Origin: Allopontixanthobacter sp041741895
GTDB lineage: Bacteria; Pseudomonadota; Alphaproteobacteria; Sphingomonadales; Sphingomonadaceae
Assembly (NCBI GenBank): GCA_041741895.1
Contig: JBGSJO010000129.1
Coordinates: forward strand, 1-36,804
Direction of reading: 5' to 3'
DNA: 36,804 nucleotides
Part shown: positions 15,269-23,899 of the stretch, one piece after another
How positions within the stretch are numbered: the first letter of the stretch is position 1
How the letters are laid out: each line of letters starts with the position of its first letter
Made by a program: the position numbers and the translations under genes
The notes under the pieces: generated by a model
The model's database searches: none
What the model was told of the DNA's origin: nothing
Seen by the model: the letters and a program-made list of their open reading frames with translations, nothing else

Positions 15269-16495
15269 ATGAAATTACGCCGCGCCGCCATCGTTTCGCC
15301 GCTCCGCACACCGGTGGGAAAATTCCTCGGGTCGCTTGCCCCGCTGGAGGCCGGGCCGCTGGGGGCGATCATTCTCAAGGCACTGGTTGCCCGCAGCGGG
15401 ATCGATCCGGCACGGGTGGACGATGTAGTGTTCAGTCAGGGATATGGCAGCGGCGAGGCACCGGCAATCGGTCACTGGAGCTGGCTGGCTGCCGGTCTGC
15501 CGATTGAAGTCCCCGGCTATCAGGTGGACCGGCGCTGTGGTTCCGGACTGCAGGCGGTCGTCAATGCGGCGATGATGGTCCAGACCGGCGCCGCCGATGT
15601 AGTGGTGGCGGGCGGCGTGGAAAGCATGTCCAACGTCGAACATTACACCACCGATCTGCGCGGCGGCGTGCGCTTTGGCGACATGGTGCTGCATGACCGG
15701 CTGACCCGAGGGCGAGTGATGTCCCAGCCGATCGAACGGTTCGGCGTAATCAGCGGAATGATCGAAACTGCCGAAAATCTGGCGAAGGATTACGGTATCA
15801 GCCGCGAAGCATCGGACGAATACGCCGTCCGCAGCCACCGGAACGCAGCCGCCGCGTGGGATGCAGGCAAATTCGATGCGCAATTGGTGCCGGTTGAAAT
15901 TCCGCAAAAGCGCGGCGATCCGGCGGTCTTTGCAAAGGATGAAGGTTTCCGCGCGGATGCCACACTTGAAAGCCTCGGCGCCCTGCGCGCGCTGGAAGGG
16001 TCCACTAATCCGAAAGCCGTGGTAACCGCAGGCAATGCCAGCCAGCAGAATGATGCAGCGGCAGCCTGTCTGGTGGTGGCGGAAGACAAATTGGAGGAAC
16101 TGGGCCTGGAACCGATGCTATGGCTGCACAGCTGGTCTGCGGCGGGCTGTGATCCATCGCGCATGGGTATCGGGCCGGTTCCGGCGGTGGAGCGGCTGTT
16201 TGGGCGTAGCGGCCTGGGCTGGGACGATATCGATCTGGTCGAACTCAACGAAGCCTTCGCGCCGCAGGTGCTCGCCGTGCTGAAGGGTTGGGGCTGGAGC
16301 GCGGATGACAGCCGCCTGGATATGCTCAACGTCAATGGATCGGGCATTTCGCTGGGCCATCCGATTGGTGCGACCGGAGTGCGGATTCTGGCGGATATGG
16401 CGCATGAAATGCACCGGCGCGGTGCCCGCTACGGTCTGGAAACCATGTGCATCGGCGGCGGCCAGGGCATGGCCGCGGTGTTTGAACGGGCATAG
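15269..16495 (+). CDS. Thiolase (acetyl-CoA C-acyltransferase)
   Basis: A 408-residue thiolase. The acyl-accepting cysteine is Cys90 in DRRCGSG. The C-terminal active-site blocks are NGSGISLGHPIGATG (His) and CIGGGQG (second Cys), with NEAFAPQ between. It starts 3 bases after the CoA-transferase stop. As the last gene of the operon it would cleave the 3-ketoacyl-CoA end product. Whether it works on short or long chains is not clear. Its 3' end is 9 bases from the convergent ppk2 stop, leaving no room for a terminator. Confidence 0.93.
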   Translation: MKLRRAAIVSPLRTPVGKFLGSLAPLEAGPLGAIILKALVARSGIDPARVDDVVFSQGYGSGEAPAIGHWSWLAAGLPIEVPGYQVDRRCGSGLQAVVNAAMMVQTGAADVVVAGGVESMSNVEHYTTDLRGGVRFGDMVLHDRLTRGRVMSQPIERFGVISGMIETAENLAKDYGISREASDEYAVRSHRNAAAAWDAGKFDAQLVPVEIPQKRGDPAVFAKDEGFRADATLESLGALRALEGSTNPKAVVTAGNASQQNDAAAACLVVAEDKLEELGLEPMLWLHSWSAAGCDPSRMGIGPVPAVERLFGRSGLGWDDIDLVELNEAFAPQVLAVLKGWGWSADDSRLDMLNVNGSGISLGHPIGATGVRILADMAHEMHRRGARYGLETMCIGGGQGMAAVFERA

Positions 16496-16504
16496 GCGCG
16501 AAGG

Positions 16505-17281
16505 CTAATTCTTGAAACTCTTGATCGGCTTTAGCACCGTGTAGCTTTCTGCCAGCGGATCATGGTCGAGCGGCGGAAAATCCAGGGGCGGCGGCTCCAC
16601 ATTCGTATCCGGCAAACGGTCAAGCAGATCCTGGACCAGAGTCAGGCGCCCGCGTTTCTGATCGTTGAAATCAACCAGAGTCCACGGGGCATGGTCGCTA
16701 TGCGTCGCCTCCAGCATCGCATCGCGGGCCTCGGTATATTCCGAATATTTGCCGCGCGCTGCCAGATCGATGGGGGACAGTTTCCACCGTTTCAGCGGGT
16801 CATCCAACCGTTCCTTCAACCGTTCTTCCTGCTTGTCCTGATCGGTGGTCAGCCAATATTTGAACAGCAGGATGCCGTCTTTGACAAGCAGGCGTTCGAA
16901 ATCCGGCGTTACTTCCAAAAACCTGTCGATCTGTCCCTGCTCTGCATAGCCCATTACTTTTTCAACGCCTGCGCGGTTGTACCAGCTGCGGTCGAACAGC
17001 ACGATTTCCCCGGCGGCGGGCAGATGGGCGATATATCGCTGGAAATACCACTGGGTCATTTCTTGCTCGCCCGGCTTGGCCAGCGCCACCACCCGGCACT
17101 GGCGCGGATTGAGCCGCTGGGACACCGCGCGGATTGCGCCGCCCTTGCCCGCCGTATCGCGCCCTTCGAACAGCACCACGATCCGCGCGCCGGTATGCCT
17201 GGCCCAGCGCGCCATCGCCACCAACTGTTCCTCCAGCGGTTCCAGCAATTCCTCGTAATCGTTGCGTTTCAGCTTTCCCAC
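16505..17281 (-). CDS. ppk2: Polyphosphate kinase 2
   Basis: A 258-residue single-domain PPK2, which transfers phosphate between polyphosphate and nucleotides. Walker A is EGRDTAGKGG near residue 39, Walker B is FDRSWYNRAGVE, and WKLSPIDLAARGKY is the conserved PPK2 motif further on. The length fits class I enzymes, which usually phosphorylate nucleoside diphosphates, though class cannot be fixed by eye. The start is GTG 17281, with AGGGA a suitable distance upstream. It is divergent from phhA. Confidence 0.92.
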   Translation of the reverse strand: MGKLKRNDYEELLEPLEEQLVAMARWARHTGARIVVLFEGRDTAGKGGAIRAVSQRLNPRQCRVVALAKPGEQEMTQWYFQRYIAHLPAAGEIVLFDRSWYNRAGVEKVMGYAEQGQIDRFLEVTPDFERLLVKDGILLFKYWLTTDQDKQEERLKERLDDPLKRWKLSPIDLAARGKYSEYTEARDAMLEATHSDHAPWTLVDFNDQKRGRLTLVQDLLDRLPDTNVEPPPLDFPPLDHDPLAESYTVLKPIKSFKN

Positions 17282-17307
17282 ACGTGTTTCCCTTAAATGT
17301 GATCCAA

Positions 17308-17336
17308 TTGTCAGTGCCTTTTGCGGATGCTAAGAC
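17308..17336 (+). promoter_or_regulatory. Promoter of phhA
   Basis: TTGTCA (17308-17313) and TAAGAC (17331-17336) are separated by exactly 17 bases. Transcription would then begin only about 5-8 bases before ATG 17350, giving a nearly leaderless mRNA. This agrees with the lack of a Shine-Dalgarno sequence before the ATG. Confidence 0.5.
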
Positions 17337-17349
17337 ACTTAACACGATC

Positions 17350-18288
17350 ATGGCCACGATTATCGAACCCGAAAGCGATTTTAGCGCTCTGCCCGACATG
17401 CCGCCGGAGGTATTTGCCGCGCCGCTGAAGAAGCCTGCGCATCTCGGCGATGATTGGCTGGAGCCGAAACAGACCGAATATTCGGCCGAGGAAGATGCGA
17501 TCTGGGATGATCTGTTCGCCCGGCAAATGAATGTTCTGCCCGGCCGTGCGGCAAGTGCATTCCTGCAAGGGCTGGAAAAGCTCGACTTGGGTCACGGCGG
17601 CGTGCCAGAATTTGACCGCATGTCGAAAGAATTGGGCGCAATGACCGGTTGGAGCGTGGTCCCGGTTCCGATGCTGATCCCCGATCACGTGTTTTTCTGG
17701 CATCTGGCCAACCGCCGTTTCCCGGCAGGCAATTTCATCCGCACACGCGAAACCTTCGATTACATCCAGGAACCGGACGTATTTCACGATGTTTTCGGCC
17801 ATGTGCCGATGCTGACCGATCCGGTCTATGCCGATTATATGCAGGAATATGGCCGCGCCGGGTGGAAGGCGATGCGGTATAACCGGCTGAAAGCGCTGGG
17901 CGCGCTATATTGGTACACCGTGGAATTCGGGCTGATGCTGGAGGCGGGCGAATTGCGCGCCTATGGCGCGGGTATTCTGTCTGGCCCGGCGGAGGTGGTT
18001 TATGCGCTGGAAGCGGCGAGCCCCAACCGGATCATGCTGAATGTCGACCGGGTGATGCGCACCGATTACGTGATCGATGACCTGCAGCCGACATATTTCG
18101 TGATCGAAAGCTTCGAAGATCTGTACCACCAGACGGTCGAGCGGGATTTCGACCGGCTTTACCGCAGCCTACCGCCTTCGTTTACCTATGCCAATTCGGC
18201 GGTTATCGATGTCGATGATGTATTGTCGCGCGGCACCCAGGAATATTTCCTGCGCGGCGGCCGCGGCAGCGGGGCTGTTCCCGTTTAA
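17350..18288 (+). CDS. phhA: Phenylalanine 4-monooxygenase
   Basis: A 312-residue pterin-dependent iron enzyme that hydroxylates phenylalanine to tyrosine. The iron ligands are His146 and His151 in FHDVFGHVPML and Glu192 in YTVEFGL. The surrounding RFPAGNFIRTRETFDYIQEPD and ILSGPAEVVYAL are family hallmarks. It is catalytic-domain only, as in bacterial enzymes. The frame opens to 17134 inside ppk2, but ATG 17350 begins a sensible N-terminus and fits the promoter. No pterin carbinolamine dehydratase gene is adjacent. The C-terminal tail is Gly/Arg-rich. Confidence 0.95.
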   Translation: MATIIEPESDFSALPDMPPEVFAAPLKKPAHLGDDWLEPKQTEYSAEEDAIWDDLFARQMNVLPGRAASAFLQGLEKLDLGHGGVPEFDRMSKELGAMTGWSVVPVPMLIPDHVFFWHLANRRFPAGNFIRTRETFDYIQEPDVFHDVFGHVPMLTDPVYADYMQEYGRAGWKAMRYNRLKALGALYWYTVEFGLMLEAGELRAYGAGILSGPAEVVYALEAASPNRIMLNVDRVMRTDYVIDDLQPTYFVIESFEDLYHQTVERDFDRLYRSLPPSFTYANSAVIDVDDVLSRGTQEYFLRGGRGSGAVPV

Positions 18289-18308
18289 GGTCTGCGGTTC
18301 AAGCCAGC

Positions 18309-18563
18309 CTAGTTGGTTGTATTGCGGCGGATCACATTCAGCAGGATCAGTCCCAGAATCGATCCGGCAACACCCACCAACAATGCGCCGGCACTGATCC
18401 CAACGATGATGGAATCACTTTTGATTGCCATGCCGGATAGCAGCGCCCCGCCGACGCCGACCACAACATTCAGCAAAATTTCGTGCTGGTCATCAATCCG
18501 CATGATTATCGTAGCCAGCCAGCCGAGGATCGCCCCTAAAACCACCAGGATTATCAAACCCAT
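18309..18563 (-). CDS. GlsB/YeaQ/YmgE-family small membrane protein
   Basis: An 84-residue protein with three hydrophobic helices: MGLIILVVLGAILGWLATII at the start, a glycine-rich middle (LLNVVVGVGGALLSGMA), and GISAGALLVGVAGSILGLIL near the end. This is the pattern of the transglycosylase-associated (GlsB/YeaQ/YmgE) family of stress-linked inner-membrane proteins, whose molecular role is unclear. ATG 18563 has AGGAC seven bases upstream; a TTG lies one codon earlier. It is downstream of uppP on the same strand. Confidence 0.85.
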   Translation of the reverse strand: MGLIILVVLGAILGWLATIIMRIDDQHEILLNVVVGVGGALLSGMAIKSDSIIVGISAGALLVGVAGSILGLILLNVIRRNTTN

Positions 18564-18646
18564 CAATCACGTCCTGCTTGTGCCATGCCCTATCAACAAT
18601 GGTGCGGCAGGATTGGTTCCATTTTTGAGACCAGACGAAGGTTTAA

Positions 18647-19459
18647 TCAGCGCATCATCAGCCAGATCACCGCAGCGCTGCCAATCACGATCCGGTACCA
18701 TGCGAAGGGCGCAAATCCGTGCCGGCTGACATAGGCGACAAACAGCCGGATCACGGCCAGCGCGACCACGAAACTGACCACGAAGCCAACCGCAATTTCC
18801 CACCAGCCCACTGTGCTGGTTCCGGCGACAAGCTGATCACCCTTGGTCACCAGTTCCAGGGCGGAGGCACCGATCATGGTCGGGACTGCCAGAAAGAAGG
18901 AGAATTCCGCTGCTGTCTTGCGGCCGATACCCATTGCCAGCGCGCCCATGATGGTCGCACCGGACCGGCTGACCCCCGGCACCATCGCCAGGCATTGGGC
19001 GAAACCCACTCCCAGGACCTGCTTGACCGGCAGATCTGCCACGCTGCCGTTTTCGCCCGGCTTGGCCACTTTTTCTATCCCGAGAATGGCGATACCGCCC
19101 ACGATCAACGCCCATGCAACAATCGAGGGGCTGCCCAGCATGATGTCGATATAATCTTTCAGCGCGAGGCCGAGTACGGCGGACGGCAGGAATGCGAGCA
19201 GGATGTTTCGCGCGAATCGCAGGCCTTCCGATTCCAGCCGCAGCACGCCCATTCCGGCATTCCAGAAAGTCCCCCAATATTGCACCACCACGGCCAGAAT
19301 GGCGCCCAGTTGGATGACGACGTTGAACATCGCCCATTCATTGGCGTCATAACCGAACAATTCGGACGCAAGGATGAGATGGCCGGTCGAGGAAACCGGA
19401 ATGAATTCGGTCAGCCCTTCGACAATGCCGAGCAGGATTGCGGTTAGTGTCATATCCAT
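18647..19459 (-). CDS. uppP: Undecaprenyl-diphosphatase UppP (BacA)
   Basis: A 270-residue integral membrane phosphatase that recycles the undecaprenyl carrier used for peptidoglycan and other glycans. Both active-site motifs are present: EGLTEFIPVSSTGHLIL (residues 14-30) and PGVSRSGATIMGALAMG. Seven or eight hydrophobic helices follow the family pattern. Overproduction in relatives gives bacitracin resistance. A second in-frame ATG lies two codons in (19453). Confidence 0.95.
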   Translation of the reverse strand: MDMTLTAILLGIVEGLTEFIPVSSTGHLILASELFGYDANEWAMFNVVIQLGAILAVVVQYWGTFWNAGMGVLRLESEGLRFARNILLAFLPSAVLGLALKDYIDIMLGSPSIVAWALIVGGIAILGIEKVAKPGENGSVADLPVKQVLGVGFAQCLAMVPGVSRSGATIMGALAMGIGRKTAAEFSFFLAVPTMIGASALELVTKGDQLVAGTSTVGWWEIAVGFVVSFVVALAVIRLFVAYVSRHGFAPFAWYRIVIGSAAVIWLMMR

Positions 19460-19510
19460 GGGCGCTGCTCATGGCGCAGCGTACTGACAAGTCAAATGCA
19501 AAAACGACAA

Positions 19511-19540
19511 GACGCCCCTTCCCGGTGGGAAAGAGGCGCC
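19511..19540 (-). terminator. Terminator of the M13 peptidase gene
   Basis: Just past the stop of the M13 peptidase gene, the minus strand forms a GC-rich hairpin around TTTCCC-ACC-GGGAA with flanking pairs and one bulge. It is followed by TTGTCGTTTTTG. The T-run is interrupted, so strength is moderate. Confidence 0.6.
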
Positions 19541-19563
19541 TTTCGCGGTTCGGCCTGTCTATC

Positions 19564-21690
19564 TTACCAGATTGAAATCCGATCTTCCGGCGGCAGGTAC
19601 AAGGCATCGTCCGGCGTGACATTGAATGCCTTGTACCAGGCATCCATGTTGCGCACGACACCGTTTACCCGGAATTCCTCGGGGCTGTGCGGGTCGGTCC
19701 GCAGGCGCTGGCGGGCATTGTCTTCGCGCTGCGCCGAACGCCATACCTGCGCCCATGCCAGGAAGAAACGCTGATCGCCGGTCAGCCCGTCGATCACCTT
19801 ATCCTCCTTGCCATTCAGCGACAATTTATAGGCTCGGTAGGCCAGGCTGAGCCCGCCCAGGTCGCCGATATTCTCGCCAAGGGTCAACCGGCCGTTGACG
19901 CAGGTCTTGCCATCATCCAGTGGGCAGAAGGCGTCATATTGCGCAACCAGCGCATCGGTGCGCTGGGTGAATGCGGCCAGATCGCTTGGCGCCCACCAAT
20001 TGCGCAGCAAGCCGGTGCCATCGGATTTGGAACCCTGATCGTCGAATCCGTGGCCCATTTCATGGCCGATCACGCCGCCGATACTGCCGTAATTGACTGC
20101 CGGGTCGGCGGTGATGCCGAAGAATGGTTGCTGCAGGATAGCGGCGGGGAAGACAATCTCGTTCTTGGTCGGGTTGTAATAGGCATTGACCGTCTGCGGC
20201 AGCATGCCCCACTCGGTGCGGTCAATCGGCCCCCCCAGTTTCGAGATATTGTCCTGCATTTGCCATTTTGCCGCCGCCATGCGGTTGGCGATCGGATCGC
20301 CGGGCACGATGGTCAGGCCGTCATAGGTTTCCAGATTGTCGCGGTAACCGATTTTGGGATCGAAGGCCGCCAGCTTGGCTTTTGCCTCCACCTTGGTTTG
20401 CGGCCCCATCCAGTCCAGCTGGTCGATGCTTTCGCCCATGGCGACGCGCAGATTTTCAACCAGCGCATCCATCGCGGCCTTGTTTTCGGCGGGGAAATTC
20501 CGCTCGACATAGCTCTTGCCAAGCACTTCACCGAGTTGATCTTCGACCTCGGCAATGGCGCGTTTCCAGCGGGGGCGCTGTTCCGGTGTGCCTTGCAGGG
20601 TCTTACCGAAAAATTCGAAATTCGCCTCGTCGTACCGGGTCGGCATGACGGAGGAGTTGCCCGACATCAGGCGCGCGACCGTCCATGCCTGCAATGTCGC
20701 CACATCATAGCCGGCCAGCAATTCAAACATGCCCGGCGTGCCTTTGCCAATCTTGGCCACGTAATCGGGGGTCAGGCCCAATTCGGCCACTTCTTCATCG
20801 GTTGGCTGCATTTGCGGCAGGACGAATTTGGTCGATGCGCCCAGCCCGGCTTCATCAATCATCGTGCGGACCGGAAATTTGCCCGCCATGGCGACCAGTT
20901 CCCTAGAGGTCACGGCGTTATACGTCAGGTCGCGATTGCGGCTGACGGCGCGGTCCCAGGAAATTTCACGGGCGATCCTGTCTTCGAAATCATAGACGGC
21001 GCGCGCAGTCATTTCCGGATCGCCGAAGCCGGCTTCCCTGAACAGGAACGTCAGATAATCGCGGTATTTCTGCTGGATCTCGGCGCCCTTTTCCGTCTCG
21101 TCGAGATAATACTGCCGGTCTGGCAGACCCAGCCCGCCGCTGCCGACATAGGTGACATATTCATCGGGCTGTTTCTGATCGACCGTGACAAAGCCGCCGA
21201 TCGGGCCCGGCATCCCTGCATGGCCCCACAATTTCGCCAGCTTATCAAGCGAATTGGCACCGAAAATCTGGTAAAGGTAGGGATTGATCGGGGCCATGCC
21301 TGCCGCATCGATCGCCGCTGTATCGACATAGGCCTGATACGCGTCGACAATCCGCCGCTCCGAGGTGCCCGGGGCCGGGTTTTCAGCCACCAGTGCATCG
21401 ACCAGATCCTTCACATCCGTGGTCGATTTTTCCCGCAGCAGATTAAACGCGCCGAAGCGGGAGAATTCCGCCGGCAGCGGGTTCGCCGCGAGCCATTTGG
21501 CATTCACATAGGCAAAGAAATCATCCCCCGGGTCCAGCGCCGGGTCGAGCGCGGCGGGGTCCACGCCCCAGGTGCCGAAGCTCATCGTTGGCGTGGCGGC
21601 TTCTTCGCTGTCGCCATCCTGGGCGAGAGCGGGCGTGGCGAGTGCAAGCGCCATCGCGCTGCCCCCGATGGCGAGGATTGATTTGATCAT
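19564..21690 (-). CDS. M13-family zinc metallopeptidase
   Basis: A 708-residue neprilysin/PepO-like peptidase, probably periplasmic. The first 23 residues (MIKSILAIGGSAMALALATP then ALA) form a signal peptide. The zinc site is HEMGH at residues 543-547 in VIGHEMGHGFDDQG, with Glu606 in LGENIGDLGGL as third ligand, and NAYYNPTKNEIVFPA is the conserved substrate-contact block. The protein ends DRISIW in place of the usual CxxW tail of the mammalian enzymes. Such enzymes cut short peptides; the substrate is unknown. The upstream region has an inverted repeat that may be an operator. Confidence 0.93.
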   Translation of the reverse strand: MIKSILAIGGSAMALALATPALAQDGDSEEAATPTMSFGTWGVDPAALDPALDPGDDFFAYVNAKWLAANPLPAEFSRFGAFNLLREKSTTDVKDLVDALVAENPAPGTSERRIVDAYQAYVDTAAIDAAGMAPINPYLYQIFGANSLDKLAKLWGHAGMPGPIGGFVTVDQKQPDEYVTYVGSGGLGLPDRQYYLDETEKGAEIQQKYRDYLTFLFREAGFGDPEMTARAVYDFEDRIAREISWDRAVSRNRDLTYNAVTSRELVAMAGKFPVRTMIDEAGLGASTKFVLPQMQPTDEEVAELGLTPDYVAKIGKGTPGMFELLAGYDVATLQAWTVARLMSGNSSVMPTRYDEANFEFFGKTLQGTPEQRPRWKRAIAEVEDQLGEVLGKSYVERNFPAENKAAMDALVENLRVAMGESIDQLDWMGPQTKVEAKAKLAAFDPKIGYRDNLETYDGLTIVPGDPIANRMAAAKWQMQDNISKLGGPIDRTEWGMLPQTVNAYYNPTKNEIVFPAAILQQPFFGITADPAVNYGSIGGVIGHEMGHGFDDQGSKSDGTGLLRNWWAPSDLAAFTQRTDALVAQYDAFCPLDDGKTCVNGRLTLGENIGDLGGLSLAYRAYKLSLNGKEDKVIDGLTGDQRFFLAWAQVWRSAQREDNARQRLRTDPHSPEEFRVNGVVRNMDAWYKAFNVTPDDALYLPPEDRISIW

Positions 21691-21778
21691 TAAGTGCGAC
21701 TCCCGGTCGTATGGCCCTGCCGGTGGATTACCGGCGGCCCTGATGGCAATCGGGTAGTGATAGCCCGATTTCGGGGGG

Positions 21779-21812
21779 CAAGTTGCAGCTTGTCGGTTTC
21801 AATTGCAACTTG
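21779..21812. promoter_or_regulatory. Inverted repeat upstream of the M13 peptidase gene
   Basis: CAAGTTGCA (21779-21787) and TGCAACTTG (21804-21812) form a perfect 9-bp inverted repeat with a 16-base spacer. The same stretch also contains a near direct repeat, TTGCAGCTTG and TTGCAACTTG. It lies about 90 bases upstream of the ATG at 21690 in the only promoter region of that gene, so it may bind a regulator. A second hairpin, AATCGGG/CCCGATT (21748-21754 with 21764-21770), is closer to the gene. Confidence 0.45.
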
Positions 21813-21815
21813 ATC

Positions 21816-21837
21816 GAAAAAAGAAGCCGTTCCCGGC
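21816..21837 (-). terminator. Terminator of the ABC exporter gene
   Basis: On the minus strand GCCG-GGAA-CGGC (21837-21826) is followed by TTCTTTTTT. The stem is short but sits six bases after the stop codon and has a good T-run. Confidence 0.6.
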
Positions 21838-21842
21838 CCTTG

Positions 21843-23732
21843 TCAGGCCGGTTCGCCCGCCGCGAATTGCAGCGAAGCAAGGCGCGCATACAGCCCGCCG
21901 GCGTCCGCCAGTTGCGCATGGGTGCCCTGTTCGACGATCTGTCCGCCCTCCAGCACCACAATGCGGTCCGCCTTGCGCACCGTGGCGAGCCGGTGGGCGA
22001 TAACCAGAGTCGTGCGGTTTTCCATCAGCCGGTCGAGCGCCTGCTGGACCAATTGTTCGCTTTCCGCATCCAGCGCACTGGTCGCTTCATCGAGCAGCAG
22101 GATCGGCGAATCGCGCAGCAGCGCACGGGCAATCGCAACCCGCTGTTGCTGGCCGCCCGACAGGCGCGCGCCGCCTTCACCAAGAAATGTGTCCAGCCCG
22201 TCCGGCAGATCGCGCAGGAAACCTTCTGCATTGGCGGCACGGGCGGCTTCCCAGATCTGATCGTCGCTGGCATCCCATTCGCCGTAACGCAGATTGTCCC
22301 GCGCATTGGCGGAAAACAGCACCCCCTCCTGCGGCACCAGCCCCATGCGGCGGCGAATCGCGGCAGGATCGGCGCTGGTCAGCGGCACCCCGTCCACCCG
22401 GATAGAACCAGCCTGCGGGTCGTAGAACCGTTCCGCCAATTGGAAGATGGTCGATTTGCCCGCACCCGACGGGCCGACAATCGCGATCGTTTCGCCCGGT
22501 TCGACCTCGAGACTGAAATCCTTCAGCGCGGCCACTTCCAGCCGGGTCGGGTAACGGAAGGTGACGTTGCGGAACGACAAGCTGCCGCGGGGCGGCTCCG
22601 GCAGGGCCTGCGGCCGTTCGGGCGGGGCGATGACGGGCTTCTCGTTGAGCAATTCGTTGAGGCGGCTCGCGGCGCCTGCTCCGCGCAGCAGATCACCGTA
22701 AACTTCGGTCAAGGAGCCGAATGCACCCGCAACCAACCCGCCGGTAATCACGAAAGCGGCAATCGTCCCGCCGCTGATCTCGCCGGTAGAAACCCCGATC
22801 GCGCCGCGCCACATGATCAGCGTGATCGACCCGAAAATGAACATGATGATGATCGACGTCATCGCCGCGCGCAGCAGGATGCGGCGCTTTGCAGTGGTGA
22901 AGATGGCTTCCACTGCCACTTCGAAACGGGATTGTTCGCGCGATTCCTGGTTGAATGCCTGGACGATTTTCATTGCGCCCAGCGTTTCGGAAATCATCGC
23001 GCCGACATCGGCCACCCGGTCCTGGCTGGAGCGCGAGATATTGCGCACGCGGCGGCCGAAATACATGATCGGCAGCATGATCAGCGGGATTGCGATCACC
23101 AGCCCCACGGTCAATTGCGGGGCGAGCCAGAACAGATAGGCAGTGCCGCCGATCCCCATCAGGAGATTGCGCAAGGCCACCGACACGGTGGTCCCGACGA
23201 CCTGTTCGATCAGGCCGGTATCCGAAGTCATCCGGCTGGAGATTTCCTTGGGGCTGTTTTCTTCATAAAATGCCGGGGCCAACCGCAGAAGATTGTCCTG
23301 CACTTTCAATCGGATATCCGCGACAACCCGCTCGCCCAACCAGCTGACGAAATAGAACCGCATCGCCGTGCCCAGTGCCAGCACCATGACAATCATCAGC
23401 AAATAACGGAACCAGCGCCCGATATCATCCGGATTGCCGCCCCCGCCAAAGCCATTGTCGATAATCAGCTTGAAACCGGCCGGAATCGCCAGTGTGGCGC
23501 TGGCAGTAATCAGCAGGGCTACGAAGGCCAGCATCACCTTGCCCGGATATCGGGCAAGTTCGGCCCAGATCATTTTCAGCGGGCCGAGGCTGCGCGCAGG
23601 CTTTGGCATTTCTTCCAATCTTGATGCACCGTCCGCAGCGATAATATTTTCCGCACCCACTGGCTGTGCCGCACCGTGATCGATCACACGTGCATTGGTG
23701 GCATTGGAGGTATTGGCAGTTTGAGCGTCCAT
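21843..23732 (-). CDS. ABC exporter with fused permease and ATPase (MsbA-like)
   Basis: A ~629-residue half-transporter. The N-terminal half has six membrane helices (for example VMLAFVALLITASATLAIPA) and the coupling region YEENSPKEISSRMTSDT. The ATPase half has Walker A GPSGAGKST, the Q-loop VPQEG, the signature LSGGQQQRVAIARALL, Walker B ILLLDEATSALD and the switch histidine AHRLAT. It works as a homodimer and most resembles lipid/multidrug exporters of the MsbA/BmrA type; the substrate cannot be told. ATG 23732 is preferred over 23768, but neither has a clear ribosome-binding site. It is divergent from phaZ. Confidence 0.9.
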   Translation of the reverse strand: MDAQTANTSNATNARVIDHGAAQPVGAENIIAADGASRLEEMPKPARSLGPLKMIWAELARYPGKVMLAFVALLITASATLAIPAGFKLIIDNGFGGGGNPDDIGRWFRYLLMIVMVLALGTAMRFYFVSWLGERVVADIRLKVQDNLLRLAPAFYEENSPKEISSRMTSDTGLIEQVVGTTVSVALRNLLMGIGGTAYLFWLAPQLTVGLVIAIPLIMLPIMYFGRRVRNISRSSQDRVADVGAMISETLGAMKIVQAFNQESREQSRFEVAVEAIFTTAKRRILLRAAMTSIIIMFIFGSITLIMWRGAIGVSTGEISGGTIAAFVITGGLVAGAFGSLTEVYGDLLRGAGAASRLNELLNEKPVIAPPERPQALPEPPRGSLSFRNVTFRYPTRLEVAALKDFSLEVEPGETIAIVGPSGAGKSTIFQLAERFYDPQAGSIRVDGVPLTSADPAAIRRRMGLVPQEGVLFSANARDNLRYGEWDASDDQIWEAARAANAEGFLRDLPDGLDTFLGEGGARLSGGQQQRVAIARALLRDSPILLLDEATSALDAESEQLVQQALDRLMENRTTLVIAHRLATVRKADRIVVLEGGQIVEQGTHAQLADAGGLYARLASLQFAAGEPA

Positions 23733-23853
23733 CCCATGCAGGTAGCGATGCGGCCGGGCAAAATCCACTATGCGGGCTGCATTTATCCATATCGCCTCTC
23801 ATCCCCGTATCATTCCCGATTGATTATTTGCCTAGCATCACAATCTGGGCCAT

Positions 23854-23869
23854 GGTGCAGTGCAACAAT
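23854..23869. promoter_or_regulatory. TGCA-rich motif, candidate PhaR-type operator
   Basis: The sequence GGTGCAGTGCAACAAT, 31 bases before the phaZ start, holds two TGCA half-sites one base apart. Regulators of PHA granule genes in alphaproteobacteria (PhaR family) are known to bind TGC/GCA-rich sites, so this is a candidate operator. The link is an inference from motif and position. Confidence 0.35.
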
Positions 23870-23899
23870 GAACCCAACCCGGGTCGCAGGGGACAGATT

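Noticed and set aside
19687..21681. 664-codon ORF on the plus strand, antisense to the M13 peptidase
   Set aside because: It is an antisense shadow caused by GC-rich codon use. The minus-strand frame has a signal peptide and an intact HEMGH zinc site; this frame has no motif.
21783..23624. 613-codon ORF on the plus strand, antisense to the ABC exporter
   Set aside because: It is a shadow of a gene with all ABC ATPase motifs. The translation is His/Arg/Gln-rich with no domain.
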